Assembly: GCA_003460745.1 (NCBI GenBank)
Contig: QTVU01000005.1
Span: 1-64,000 of the forward strand
Length of the DNA: 64,000 nucleotides
From: Firmicutes bacterium AM55-24TS
Lineage (GTDB): Bacteria > Bacillota > Clostridia > UBA1381
Reading direction: 5' to 3'
Below the pieces are notes generated by a model. The model saw only the letters and a list, made by a program, of their open reading frames with translations, did not search any database and was not told the origin of the DNA. This document shows positions 43,301 through 51,413 of this stretch, one piece after another. The first letter of the stretch is position 1, and each line of letters starts with the position of its first letter. The translations under genes and the position numbers were made by a program.

Positions 43301-44124
43301 ATATTCATAAGGCAAGTATCTCTGTCAGGTGCATACAAATCAGCTTTTGCAGCCTTATATTCATCATATGCAGCCTTAATGACATCGGCATATTTGCCGT
43401 TATTTATCTTAACATCATTTATCTTAGTGGAAAACGTAGTATGACGGCAGTGGTCAGACCAATATGTATCAATCATACGAAGTTCTGTAATTGTAGGATT
43501 ACGCTTTTCCGTATCCTTAAAATACTTCTGACAGAATGCAAGGTCGTCCATATCCATTGCAAAGCCCATCTTTGAAAGAAATTCTTCCATTTTGCTCTCG
43601 TCCATTTCGGTAAAGCCGTCAACTGTCGCAACGTCATCGGGAACAACTGTTTCCATAACAAGCGAAGTCGGCTTTTCAAGGCTCGCCTCTCTTGCCTCAA
43701 CAGGGTTTATAACGTAATTTTTAACAGCCTCTGTTTCTTCATCTGAAATGTCGCCGATAAGAACATATACCTTTGCACTTCTTACAGTCGGACGTTCCTT
43801 TTCCGTAAGAATTGAAATACATTCTTCAGCCGACGCGGCTCTCTGGTCAAACTGTCCCGGCAAAAATTCAACCGCAAACACCTTGCCCTCACTGATTTCA
43901 ATTTCTTCATCATAAGCATTATCAACAGGAGGTTCTGAGAAAATAAGATTTCTCGCCTTTTGATATTCCTCATCGCTTACGCCCGAAACATCATATCTGT
44001 TAATAATTCTGACGTCTTTAAGACCTTTTAAAGAAAGGTTTTCTTTAAGATCGGCAAGTACACCCTTTGCCTCAACGTCAAATCCGTTTTTCTTTTCAAC
44101 ATAAATTCTTCTTACGTTTTCCAT
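40399..44124 (-). CDS. purL: Phosphoribosylformylglycinamidine synthase, fused large form
   Basis: 1241 residues. It fuses a PurS-like N-terminus, two AIRS-type synthase halves (DTYWSDHCRHTTFSTKINDV, MFKNETHNHPTEIEPFGGAA, GGRTGRDGIGGATGSSKAHN; IGGKDSMSGSFNDLDVPPTL) and a class I glutaminase C-terminus (RVFIPVFPGTNCEYDTARAF, GLMLGICNGFQALIKLGLVP with the nucleophile Cys, and ALSHGEGRF). It makes FGAM from FGAR, ATP and glutamine, step 4 of purine synthesis. Long single-chain forms are typical of many gut Clostridia. No riboswitch is visible upstream. Confidence 0.97.
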   Translation of the reverse strand: MENVRRIYVEKKNGFDVEAKGVLADLKENLSLKGLKDVRIINRYDVSGVSDEEYQKARNLIFSEPPVDNAYDEEIEISEGKVFAVEFLPGQFDQRAASAEECISILTEKERPTVRSAKVYVLIGDISDEETEAVKNYVINPVEAREASLEKPTSLVMETVVPDDVATVDGFTEMDESKMEEFLSKMGFAMDMDDLAFCQKYFKDTEKRNPTITELRMIDTYWSDHCRHTTFSTKINDVKINNGKYADVIKAAYDEYKAAKADLYAPDRDTCLMNMATIIVKQLKKQGLLKEIDESEEINACSIVVDVDVNGKDEPWLIMFKNETHNHPTEIEPFGGAATCLGGAIRDPLSGRSYVYQAMRVTGSGDPRVSLKDTHAGKLMQRKITTGASAGYSSYGNQIGLATGQVQEIYDEGYVAKRMEIGAVIGAAPKKNVIREVPSKGDVIILLGGRTGRDGIGGATGSSKAHNEESVVTCGSEVQKGNPPVERKIQRLFRDEKVTTLIKRCNDFGAGGVSVAIGELADGLVIDLDKVPKKYEGLDGTELAISESQERMAVVVRAEDSDKFIEYSNNENLEATKVAYVTDENRLVMNWRGKTICDISRDFLNTNGATKNTDIEVVLPDTENSFFKQEVVTDVKAKWLETLSDLNVCSQKGLCEKFDSTIGANSVLMPFGGKYQLTPSDGMAAKVPVLGGETNTATVMTFGYNPKLSSWSQYHGSTYAIVESVSKAVALGADYKKIYLTFQEYFERLGTDPKRWGKPFASLLGAYKTQLALGIAAIGGKDSMSGSFNDLDVPPTLTSFAVAPVKADKVISQEIKKAGSKLVMFTVKRDENDLPKFDELKKMYDTVHQLILDGKVLSASVVKGFGLVETVSKMSFGNMIGVEFDKNLTNDMLFYAPLGSIVLEVEEEIDGAVTVGTTGSDAFTVGGVNIPLSEAAEVWKKPLEKVFPTKAGHFTSEPETFSYDKRNITVATEKFAKPRVFIPVFPGTNCEYDTARAFENAGAVADVFVVRNLTGDDVVYSMKEMQKRINNSQIVMIPGGFSGGDEPEGSGKFIATAFRNPLVKDAVMNMLKNRDGLMLGICNGFQALIKLGLVPYGEIRDLDSNSPTLTFNTIGRHVSCMARTRIASNKSPWLANVNTGDVHTIALSHGEGRFIASEEQVKELAANGQIATQYVNLEDKATYDIDWNPNGSVYAIEGITSPDGRVLGKMGHSERIGKNVSFNVPGNKDQKLFEAGVKYFK

Positions 44125-44166
44125 GATTTAACTCCTTTATATTAAAACTAAACTCAATATATATTC

Positions 44167-44195
44167 ATTCTATCACAAAATAAAAGATTTATCAA
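44167..44195 (-). promoter_or_regulatory. Promoter of purL
   Basis: Minus strand TTGATA (44190-44195), 17 bp, TAGAAT (44167-44172); AAAGGAGTTAAATC precedes the start. Confidence 0.72.
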
Positions 44196-44299
44196 CATTA
44201 ATTGCACAAGATTTTGTGATTGCGCGTACAATTTTTATTGCAAATGCTTCCGTTATTTTGTATAATAAATTTACATTACTGATTTTGGAGTGATTTTAC

Positions 44300-45730
44300 T
44301 TGAAGAAAAAGATTTTTTCCGCATACGATATAATATTTATAATATCGGTCATTGTTGTGTTTGTATACGCGGTATTTGTACCGCCTGTCCATTCGGTTGC
44401 CGACCAGGGCGATTTTGAAAGAGTTATGCGTCCGTGCGGACTTGATTTTCCGTCCGACTACTCTTTTTACGATTATGCCGTAAGATTTTTTAATATGAAA
44501 TTTACGTCGGTCGACTTGTTGTTATATGTGCCAAGACTTTTATTTTTAGTGCCGACTACGACGTTTATATTCCCTACCGCTACAGCAAGACTTATATGTC
44601 TGCCGTTCGGTGCGTTTGATATGCGAATTTTGGCGGTTATGATGTTTTTGTGGTACGCAACGGTATGCTTTTTTATACAACGTAAATTTAAAATTGAAAA
44701 TAAGTTTTTGCATTATATTTTTCTGTTGTTTTTTATCGTTGTATTTTTTAACGGAGTTAATTTGACGATTTTAAACAGTCTGTACGGTCAAAGCGTTATG
44801 CTTGTATCGTTTGCAACTGTCGTGCTTTTCGGATTGTATATGTTTGAAAATATACACGATGCCAAAAAAAGCGTAATAATATTTTTCACTGTTTCGTCTT
44901 GCCTGTTACTCGGTTCAAAATTGCAGTGTGCCGTATTTACACCGTTCCTTATTATCGCTGTATTGTATGTCGGTTTTAAAAGCAACAAGCGAAATTTGTG
45001 CATTGTGTGTTCAATCGTTTTACTTTGGCACGGAGTCGGCGGATACGTTATAAACGGCGGTCAGCTTAATTTGGATACACAGTATAACAGTGTGTTTTAC
45101 GGTATTTTAAAAGACAGTCCCAATCCGAAACAGGATTTAATCGATATGGGACTTGACGAAGATATGGCGGCCGACAGCGGTAAGCACGCATACCTTGATA
45201 AATCGGAATACAAATATCCGCCTCGAAGTGATATTATGAATGAAAAGTTTCATTCAAAAATGAGTAACGGAAAACTTATAAAATTCTACATCACTCACCC
45301 CCTGCGTCTTGTATCTGTTATGGAAACAACCGCACAAAATGCTTTTACAAACAAAATAAACCTCGGTACATTTGAGAAAAAATACGGCTACGCACCGAAT
45401 ACATCCTCATATCGTTTTGATTTATGGGAAAATATCCGTGAGCATTTGCCGAAAACGTTATTCTTTATAATACCGAGTTATGCGATATTTTTACTGATTG
45501 CTATTGTGATGTTGAAAAAGAAAAATAAATATGCCGTTCCGTTTATTTTCGTGATACTTATGGGACTTATTCAGTTCCCTATGCCGTATATCGGCAACGG
45601 TGCGGCTGATATTTCAAAACAGCTTTTTCTGTTTAACATATCGTTCGATTTCGGCTTAACCGTGCTGATTTATATGCTGTTTAAGACAGTTTCAAAAAAA
45701 TTATCAAAAAAAATTTCAAAAAACAGTTGA
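44300..45730 (+). CDS. Polytopic membrane protein, GT-C glycosyltransferase-like (possibly WsfD family)
   Basis: 476 residues with about ten membrane segments (first at residues 10-28, last near 440-462). An N-terminal outside loop holds SVADQGDFERVMRPCGLDFP, with acidic residues placed as in GT-C enzymes that use lipid-linked sugars. A large loop near residues 245-340 has QYNSVFYGILKDSPNPKQDL and DMGLDEDMAADSGKHAYLDK. I associate this pattern with the WsfD-type glycan hexosyltransferases of Bacillota, with moderate certainty. The start may be TTG at 44300 (GGAGTGATTTTACTTG). It stands alone between purL and tRNA-Gly. Confidence 0.7.
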   Translation: MKKKIFSAYDIIFIISVIVVFVYAVFVPPVHSVADQGDFERVMRPCGLDFPSDYSFYDYAVRFFNMKFTSVDLLLYVPRLLFLVPTTTFIFPTATARLICLPFGAFDMRILAVMMFLWYATVCFFIQRKFKIENKFLHYIFLLFFIVVFFNGVNLTILNSLYGQSVMLVSFATVVLFGLYMFENIHDAKKSVIIFFTVSSCLLLGSKLQCAVFTPFLIIAVLYVGFKSNKRNLCIVCSIVLLWHGVGGYVINGGQLNLDTQYNSVFYGILKDSPNPKQDLIDMGLDEDMAADSGKHAYLDKSEYKYPPRSDIMNEKFHSKMSNGKLIKFYITHPLRLVSVMETTAQNAFTNKINLGTFEKKYGYAPNTSSYRFDLWENIREHLPKTLFFIIPSYAIFLLIAIVMLKKKNKYAVPFIFVILMGLIQFPMPYIGNGAADISKQLFLFNISFDFGLTVLIYMLFKTVSKKLSKKISKNS

Positions 45731-45755
45731 CAAACCGTATTTCCCATGCTATAAT
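45727..45755 (+). promoter_or_regulatory. Perfect-consensus promoter of tRNA-Gly
   Basis: TTGACA (45727-45732), 17 bp, TATAAT (45750-45755). It overlaps the stop codon of the membrane protein gene; the start would be about 13 nt before the tRNA. Confidence 0.92.
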
Positions 45756-45774
45756 AACAAAGTAGTCAAGAAAT

Positions 45775-45849
45775 GCGGGAGTGGCTCAGTGGTAGAGCGT
45801 CACCTTGCCAAGGTGAACGTCGCGAGTTCGAATCTCGTCTTCCGCTCCA
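45775..45849 (+). tRNA. tRNA-Gly (anticodon GCC)
   Basis: 75 nt with CCA encoded. Acceptor GCGGGAG/CTTCCGC, anticodon stem CACCT/AGGTG around TTGCCAA, T-arm GCGAGTTCGAATCTCGT. Confidence 0.96.
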
Positions 45850-45853
45850 TTTA

Positions 45854-45881
45854 AAAGCTCCGATTTTATCGGAGCTTTTTT
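45854..45881 (+). terminator. Terminator after tRNA-Gly
   Basis: AAAGCTCCGAT-TTT-ATCGGAGCTTTTTT, 5 bp after the CCA. Confidence 0.92.
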
Positions 45882-45935
45882 CAGTTTGTCGATAAATTGT
45901 CCGGAACGTGCAAAATATTATTTTTATATTTTGAT

Positions 45936-47294
45936 TTATATAAATTTATCAAATATACTTTTCAGTAATTCAATATCATCATCTTCCGCACCGGCATAGC
46001 CTATGATGATTGAATTGCTTTTTTTATTTTCAGTCATATAATAATCGTCCATATCGTAAAGTTTCACGTCACATTTTAGAGCATACTCTATTATTTCCTT
46101 TGCCTTATCCGTTTTAACGACTATATGAAGTCCGACTCTTTCACCGCTTATATCTGCGTTACCGAGCGACTGGATAATCTTATCGCGTCTTTTTTTATAG
46201 ATATTTTTCACTCTGCTCAAATGTCTTGAATAGTACCCTCCCGAAATAAATTTATTTAACGTATGCTGTTCAAAACGCGGAACGGTTGACGAATATGTAC
46301 CGAAATGCTTGTCGAATTTTTCAAGCAATTTTTTCGGAAGTACCATATATGCAATTCTGATTGACGGTGCAAGAACTCTTGAAAACGTGCTTAAATACAC
46401 GACTTTATCACTGCTTGCAAGTCCCTGCATTGCGGGAACAGGCTTAATCGAAAAATTAAACTCGCTGTTATAATCGTCCTCAATTATATATCTGTCCTCC
46501 CCTTCTTCCGCCCACGAAAGAAGTTTCATTCTGCGCCATACAGGCATTACCGCACCTGTCGGGAATTGGTGTGACGGTGTGACATACACTATATCCGAAT
46601 CTGTTTGTTTTAAACGATCCGTACAAAGTCCGTTTTCGTCTACGTCTATATAATTTATTTTTCTGTTGTTGTTTCTGAGTATTGCCGATATTTTTTTATA
46701 ACCAGGATTTTCAACGGCAAACACTTTATCTCTGTCAAAAAGCTCTGTAAGGAGCATTGTCAAATACTCAATACCCGCACCGACTACAATCTGCATAGGC
46801 GAACATTTTACTCCGCGAAATTCGTGCAAATATTTTGCAATACTCTCTCTCAATTCATAATCGCCCTTTACATTTCCGGAATTAAGATACTCCGGTGTTG
46901 AGTACATAACCTCCTTTGAAAGCTTTATCCAAGTCGAATACGGAAACGAATTTATATCGACTTTATTTGTCTTAAAATCCGCCTTATATGCCGTTACACT
47001 ATCTTGTTCTTCTTCATATTCAAAGTTTCTGTCACCAACAGGAATATCAACCTTGCAAACATAAAAACCACTCCTTGCAACTGCTCTTAAATACCCCTCC
47101 TGTACCAAAATCGAATATGCTGTTTCAACGGTATTTACACTTATTCCGAGATATTTCGCCAGTGCTTTTTTTGACGGCATACGCTCATTTTCTTTAATAT
47201 TCTTATTTTTTATTTCATCTGCGACATACGAATAAAGCTGTTCGTAAAGCGGTTTTTTTGACGCTTTATCGGCTGTAAAAATAAAGTTAAACAT
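45936..47294 (-). CDS. pdxR: MocR-family regulator of pyridoxal phosphate synthesis, PdxR
   Basis: 452 residues. GntR winged HTH (KKPLYEQLYSYVADEIKNKN, RMPSKKALAKYLGISVNTVE, TAYSILVQEGYLRAVARSGF) followed by a fold type I aminotransferase-like domain (MQIVVGAGIEYLTMLLTELF, VTPSHQFPTGAVMPVWRRMK, YIIEDDYNSEFNFSIKPVPA, YLSTFSRVLAPSIRIAYMVL with the PLP-Lys region changed to TFSR). Divergent from pdxS, the conserved arrangement for PdxR, which activates pdxST when PLP is low. Note that the position normally taken by the PLP lysine (SxSK) reads TFSR here. Confidence 0.92.
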   Translation of the reverse strand: MFNFIFTADKASKKPLYEQLYSYVADEIKNKNIKENERMPSKKALAKYLGISVNTVETAYSILVQEGYLRAVARSGFYVCKVDIPVGDRNFEYEEEQDSVTAYKADFKTNKVDINSFPYSTWIKLSKEVMYSTPEYLNSGNVKGDYELRESIAKYLHEFRGVKCSPMQIVVGAGIEYLTMLLTELFDRDKVFAVENPGYKKISAILRNNNRKINYIDVDENGLCTDRLKQTDSDIVYVTPSHQFPTGAVMPVWRRMKLLSWAEEGEDRYIIEDDYNSEFNFSIKPVPAMQGLASSDKVVYLSTFSRVLAPSIRIAYMVLPKKLLEKFDKHFGTYSSTVPRFEQHTLNKFISGGYYSRHLSRVKNIYKKRRDKIIQSLGNADISGERVGLHIVVKTDKAKEIIEYALKCDVKLYDMDDYYMTENKKSNSIIIGYAGAEDDDIELLKSIFDKFI

Positions 47295-47323
47295 AATCTG
47301 ACCCCATAAAAAACTTGTATTTT

Positions 47324-47356
47324 GGCACTTTTAATAGTGTCAATCGGTGGTATAAT
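47324..47356 (+). promoter_or_regulatory. pdxS promoter with probable PdxR site
   Basis: TATAAT at 47351-47356 is the pdxS -10 box. GGCACT-N6-AGTGTC (47324-47341), an inverted repeat with one mismatch, covers the -35 region and also the leftward TTGACA of pdxR (minus strand, 47340-47345). A shared control site for the divergent genes is the natural reading. Confidence 0.65.
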
Positions 47357-47430
47357 TATAACCAATCCCAGGGAAAAAGTCAACAGACGGCTGATTTATT
47401 TAAGCCGAGCAGAAAGGAATGTTAATAACT

Positions 47431-48303
47431 ATGTCAACACAAATGGAACTAAACAGAAACCTTGCCCAAATGCTAAAGGGCGGAGTAATTATGGACGTAA
47501 CAACACCTGAACAAGCTAAAATCGCCGAGGAGGCAGGCGCTTGTGCTGTAATGGCTCTTGAACGTATCCCTGCCGATATTCGTGCCGCAGGCGGTGTGTC
47601 GAGAATGAGCGACCCTAAAATGATTAAGGGTATTCAAGACGCAGTTTCAATCCCTGTTATGGCGAAGTGCCGTATCGGTCACTTCGCAGAGGCAAGAATT
47701 TTGCAAGCAATCAAAATCGACTACATAGACGAAAGCGAAGTGCTTTCACCTGCCGACGACAAGTACCACATCAACAAGAACGATTTTAAAGTACCTTTCG
47801 TATGCGGTGCAAAGGATTTGGGTGAGGCGCTAAGACGTATAAACGAAGGTGCGGCTATGATAAGAACAAAGGGTGAACCGGGTACAGGTGACGTTGTTCA
47901 GGCAGTACGTCATATGAGAATGATGATGTCTGAAATCAGACGTATTCAAAATATGTCGGAAGACGAACTTTATGAGGCTGCAAAGCAACTTCAAGTGCCT
48001 TACAACCTTGTTGAATATGTTCACGAAAACGGTAAATTGCCTGTTGTAAACTTTGCCGCAGGCGGTGTTGCAACACCTGCCGATGCCGCACTTATGATGC
48101 ACCTCGGTGCAGAGGGTGTATTCGTAGGCTCGGGTATATTCAAGTCAGGCAACCCTGCAAAAAGAGCGTCTGCCATTGTTCAAGCCGTTACAAATTACAC
48201 TGACGACAAACTTCTTGCAGAGCTTTCAGAAGACCTTGGTGAAGCAATGGTCGGCATAAATGAAAACGAAATTGCACTACTTATGGCGGAGCGTGGTAAA
48301 TAA
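47431..48303 (+). CDS. pdxS: Pyridoxal 5'-phosphate synthase, lyase subunit PdxS
   Basis: 290 residues from [20 protein letters not shown] (AGAAAGGAATG upstream; the earlier in-frame start is rejected). TIM barrel with Lys79 ([13 protein letters not shown]) that binds the ribose 5-phosphate and Lys147 ([13 protein letters not shown]), plus [20 protein letters not shown] and [19 protein letters not shown] at the phosphate site. Condenses ribose 5-phosphate, glyceraldehyde 3-phosphate and ammonia to PLP. Confidence 0.98.
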   Translation: MSTQMELNRNLAQMLKGGVIMDVTTPEQAKIAEEAGACAVMALERIPADIRAAGGVSRMSDPKMIKGIQDAVSIPVMAKCRIGHFAEARILQAIKIDYIDESEVLSPADDKYHINKNDFKVPFVCGAKDLGEALRRINEGAAMIRTKGEPGTGDVVQAVRHMRMMMSEIRRIQNMSEDELYEAAKQLQVPYNLVEYVHENGKLPVVNFAAGGVATPADAALMMHLGAEGVFVGSGIFKSGNPAKRASAIVQAVTNYTDDKLLAELSEDLGEAMVGINENEIALLMAERGK

Positions 48304-48869
48304 TGAAAATCGGTATACTTGCACTTCAAGGTGCATTTATTGAACACAAACATTCGCTTGACGCGCTTGGTGTGGAATCATTTGAAATACGTCAAAAAAA
48401 AGACATTGAAAAACCGTTTGACGGTCTTATTATCCCGGGCGGAGAAAGTACGGTAATCGGCAAACTTCTTCACAAGCTCGATTTATATGAGCCGATTAAA
48501 AATATGATTGAAAACGGTATGCCTGTTTTCGGTACTTGTGCCGGACTTATCGTTCTTGCGAAAAATATTGAGGGCGAACAGGCACACATAGGTACTATGG
48601 ATATTACCGTAAGACGCAACGCATACGGCAAGCAAATCGACAGTTTTTCCGAAGAAGTCGTTATCCCCGAAGTATCGGATAAACCGTTTCCGCTTGTATT
48701 TATCCGTGCACCGTGGATTGACAGTGTCGGCGATAACGTAAACATTTTGTGTAAGCTGAACGGTCATATAGTTGCCGCAAGAGAAAACAATATGCTTGTA
48801 ACTTCATTCCACCCCGAACTTACAAAAAATCTTGATTTTCACAAATATTTCATAAATATGATAAAATAG
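48303..48869 (+). CDS. pdxT: Pyridoxal 5'-phosphate synthase, glutaminase subunit PdxT
   Basis: 188 residues; the ATG overlaps the pdxS stop by one base. Class I glutaminase triad Cys79 ([12 protein letters not shown]), His170 and Glu172 (TSFHPELT), and the GGEST loop. Feeds ammonia to PdxS in the 12+12 complex. Confidence 0.98.
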   Translation: MKIGILALQGAFIEHKHSLDALGVESFEIRQKKDIEKPFDGLIIPGGESTVIGKLLHKLDLYEPIKNMIENGMPVFGTCAGLIVLAKNIEGEQAHIGTMDITVRRNAYGKQIDSFSEEVVIPEVSDKPFPLVFIRAPWIDSVGDNVNILCKLNGHIVAARENNMLVTSFHPELTKNLDFHKYFINMIK

Positions 48870-48871
48870 AA

Positions 48872-48904
48872 AAAATCCCGATGACATAATTCATCGGGAT
48901 TTTT
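48872..48904 (+). terminator. Terminator of pdxST
   Basis: AAATCCCGATGA-N6-TCATCGGGATTTTTA, 3 bp after the stop. Confidence 0.9.
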
Positions 48905-48955
48905 ATAATACTAATACTGCTCCAAACTAAATTTGAGCAGAAAGGTTATGATGTT

Positions 48956-49150
48956 ATGAAAAGGAAATATCCGAATCACGTTATTTTCCGTAACAGTAAT
49001 TTTGACTTTGACGTATGCAATGCCATATCCGCAACTGACTGTACCGGGCTTATTCCGTGGGCGCCAAACAGCAAAGATCAGCTTGACGCTTATGACGAAA
49101 TTGTAAACTACTCACCCGAAAGTGCAAATATCTACAACTACGACAAATAG
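48956..49150 (+). CDS. Small hypothetical protein (64 aa)
   Basis: AGAAAGGTTATGATGTT precedes the ATG. MKRKYPNHVIFRNSNFDFDV is followed by CNAISATDCTGLIPWAPNSK and an acidic end (DQLDAYDEIVNYSPESANIY). The DCTGLIPWAP core looks conserved rather than random. No function known. Its last 13 bp overlap the converging PPTase gene. Confidence 0.65.
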   Translation: MKRKYPNHVIFRNSNFDFDVCNAISATDCTGLIPWAPNSKDQLDAYDEIVNYSPESANIYNYDK

Positions 49151-49724
49151 CAGACAAACATTTTATAGTCATCTTCTCCAACCGAATACTCTTTAAAGCA
49201 ATACGTTTTACCGTCATACCGGGTTGTATCGGAAAGCACCGAAAAGCTGTCCAGCGGAATTGTAAGTCCGGTACCGATTGCCTTGACAAAGCTTTCTTTC
49301 TTTGTCCACACCTCAAAAAACGCATTGTTTTTATCGGCTGAACAATTTATATATTCGGTTTCTTCCGCCGTAAAAATCGTTTTGCCAAATTCATATCACA
49401 TTCTCGCAAGTGCTGTATGTCAATGCCAACATCTTTGTTATGTACGGCACATACCGCATATTCACCGGAATGTGATAGATTTACATACAAATCCCTGTTT
49501 TGCGTTAAGTAAAGTTTTCCGCCGTTTTCTGTGTCCCACTCTACCGTTTTTTTTATATCACCGTTTACCGCATAATTGAGCAACAGCTCCGCACCTATTG
49601 ACTGTGATTTTTTATTTGTCTTTTTTAACCTATTAACTTTTTCAATTCGTTTTTGCGACAAATACTTAAACCATTTTTCATCATCGGCTTTTATGCTTTT
49701 GACGTTCATATAATATACTTTCAT
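49138..49724 (-). CDS. 4'-phosphopantetheinyl transferase (Sfp type), frameshifted
   Basis: The intact N-terminal frame (49347-49724) has RLKKTNKKSQSIGAELLLNY, LYVNLSHSGEYAVCAV and GIDIQHLRECDMNLAKRF. One missing base in the A run 49372-49376 (T run in the gene) breaks it; restoring it gives FFTAEETEYINCSADKNNAF, FEVWTKKESFVKAIGTGLTI (W-KES-KA motif) and the end DYKMFVCYLS. The rebuilt length is about 195 residues, close to small Sfp enzymes. It would activate acyl or peptidyl carrier proteins. Start overlaps the sirtuin stop by 4 nt. The break is probably a sequence error. Confidence 0.88.
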
Positions 49725-50428
49725 ATTTTCAGACTTCCCAAAACTTCGCCTATCGGCTCGCTTATGACAAGGTCGGCATTTTTATCGGCAGAAGTGGCGG
49801 CTTTATTGATAATAACAAGTTTACTGCCTTTGAAGTAATTTATAAACCCTGCCGCAGGATATACGTTAAGTGATGTACCTCCGATTATAAGTACATCCGC
49901 ATTACTGATATACTGCACCGATTTTGTGATTGTATCGTCATTTAACATTTCTTCGTACAGCACAACATCAGGCTTGATTATACCCCCACATTCGCATTTC
50001 GGCACACCCTTGCTGTTTTCAATATAATCAATATCGTACGATTTTCCGCAATCCATACAGTAGTTTCTAAGAGTCGAACCATGAAGTTCAAGCACGTTTT
50101 TACTGCCTGCCATTTGATGAAGTCCGTCTATGTTCTGTGTTATAACCGTTTTTAGTTTTCCTTTTTCTTCAAGTTTTGCAAGTGCGATATGTGCCTTGTT
50201 CGGCTTAACACCTTTTACAATCAGTTTGTCACGATAAAATTTGTAAAATTCCTCCGTATTATTCATAAAAAACGTATGACTTAAAATTGTTTCCGGCGGA
50301 TAATCGTACTTCATATTATAAAGTCCGTCAACACTTCTGAAATCCGGTATACCGCTTTCTGTTGACACACCTGCACCGCCGAAAAATACAATATTGTCAC
50401 TTGCATCAATTATCTCTTGTAAAGTCAT
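49721..50428 (-). CDS. Sir2-family NAD-dependent protein deacylase
   Basis: 235 residues. NAD-binding FFGGAGVSTESGIPDFRSVD, TQNIDGLHQMAGS and the catalytic ELHGSTLRNYCMDCG; zinc ligands NYCMDCGKSYD and KCECGG; ends with NPAA-like INKAATSADKNADLVI. Class U-like, as in Thermotoga Sir2. It removes acyl groups from lysines using NAD. Translationally coupled to the PPTase gene. Confidence 0.95.
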   Translation of the reverse strand: MTLQEIIDASDNIVFFGGAGVSTESGIPDFRSVDGLYNMKYDYPPETILSHTFFMNNTEEFYKFYRDKLIVKGVKPNKAHIALAKLEEKGKLKTVITQNIDGLHQMAGSKNVLELHGSTLRNYCMDCGKSYDIDYIENSKGVPKCECGGIIKPDVVLYEEMLNDDTITKSVQYISNADVLIIGGTSLNVYPAAGFINYFKGSKLVIINKAATSADKNADLVISEPIGEVLGSLKI

Positions 50429-50455
50429 TTAAACCATCTCCTAATTTATAAGATT

Positions 50456-50634
50456 GTAGGCAAAACCGCTGCGGTTTTGTCTACTTTATTTGTGGGAGTT
50501 TGAGGTGCAACCTCAAGTCAAAATCATTTCTGACGACATGTGCGGCAGAAATGGCTTAAAATCTAAAGTTTCGACTTTGGAGGAACTTTATGATTTTTTT
50601 CTCTGAAAATACTCAAAAATTACATCGCAGATGT
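50456..50634. repeat. Cluster of five hairpins (possible structured RNA or dispersed repeat element)
   Basis: Five inverted repeats in 180 bp: 50456-50484 (GTAGGCAAAACCGC/GCGGTTTTGTCTAC), 50500-50516 (TTGAGGT-GCA-ACCTCAA), 50525-50553 (CATTTCTG/CAGAAATG), 50564-50590 (TAAAGTT/AACTTTA) and 50622-50634 (ACATC-GCA-GATGT). Two share the same GCA triloop. No open frame of note lies in the 240-bp gap between rsmE and the sirtuin gene. It may be a leader element of the sirtuin gene or a dispersed repeat. Confidence 0.65.
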
Positions 50635-50641
50635 GATTGTT

Positions 50642-50669
50642 GAGCTGTCGACATTTTGTCGACAGGCTC
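50642..50669 (-). terminator. Hairpin after rsmE (probable terminator)
   Basis: GAGCTGTCGAC-ATTTT-GTCGACAGGCTC directly follows the rsmE stop. No T run follows, so termination may be weak. Confidence 0.65.
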
Positions 50670-51413
50670 TCAGTTTATGTCGCCTATCTCATACATTGTC
50701 ATTGCCAAAACCGCCTCACCGGCTGTTTCCGTGCGTAGTATTCTCTTACCGAGCGTTACTGTATCGATACCGCTTGAATGAAGTTTTTCGGTTTCACTTA
50801 AATCAAAACCGCCCTCCGGACCTATGACAAATCCCACCGACTTAACGTCACTTTTTGAAGTTAAAATCTCTTTCAGTGTTTTCTGTTCTTCACATTCGTA
50901 CGGCACAAAAAACAAATCAAATTCTTTTGATTTTTCAATCACTTCATTGATAGTCATAAATTCAGAAACTATCGGAACAATACCCCTGCCCGACTGTTTT
51001 GCCGCCGATTCGGCAATCTTTTGCCAACGGTCAATCTTCTTTTTCTCGTCCTTTTTATTGTCTATTTTCACAACACATCTTGAAAGTTTCACAGGCACAA
51101 TTTCAGATATGCCCAGCTCCGTTGTTTTCTGAATGATGTACTCCATTTTGGACGCTTTTGGAAGTGCCTGAAAAAGTGTAACCTTTATATTCGGCTCTGT
51201 TTCGCTCTTTTGTCTTGATACGATATTCAAAAGAATTTTCTTCGGTTCTATCGTATCGATTTGAGCGTCATAATCCGTTCCCTGTCCGTCACACACCGTA
51301 ACATTATCACCTTTTTCAAGACGGAGTACCCTTGAAATATGCGTTACGTCCTCGCTGTCTATTATAATTTGATTATCTGATATTTTATCTTGTGTTACAA
51401 AAAATTTAGGCAT
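50670..51413 (-). CDS. rsmE: 16S rRNA (uracil1498-N3)-methyltransferase RsmE
   Basis: 247 residues from MPKFFVTQDKISDNQIIIDS. N-terminal PUA-like part (SEDVTHISRVLRLEKGDNVT, VCDGQGTDY) and C-terminal SPOUT knot (KMEYIIQKTTELGISEIVPV, RWQKIAESAAKQSGRGIVPI, VGFVIGPEGGFDLSETEKLH, TLGKRILRTETAGEAVLAMT). Normal length. Its start overlaps the end of the dipeptidase gene by 8 nt. Confidence 0.96.
   Translation of the reverse strand: MPKFFVTQDKISDNQIIIDSEDVTHISRVLRLEKGDNVTVCDGQGTDYDAQIDTIEPKKILLNIVSRQKSETEPNIKVTLFQALPKASKMEYIIQKTTELGISEIVPVKLSRCVVKIDNKKDEKKKIDRWQKIAESAAKQSGRGIVPIVSEFMTINEVIEKSKEFDLFFVPYECEEQKTLKEILTSKSDVKSVGFVIGPEGGFDLSETEKLHSSGIDTVTLGKRILRTETAGEAVLAMTMYEIGDIN

Noticed and set aside
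44125..44299. Purine riboswitch upstream of purL
   Set aside because: No conserved three-way junction core is seen, only a promoter and ribosome-binding site.
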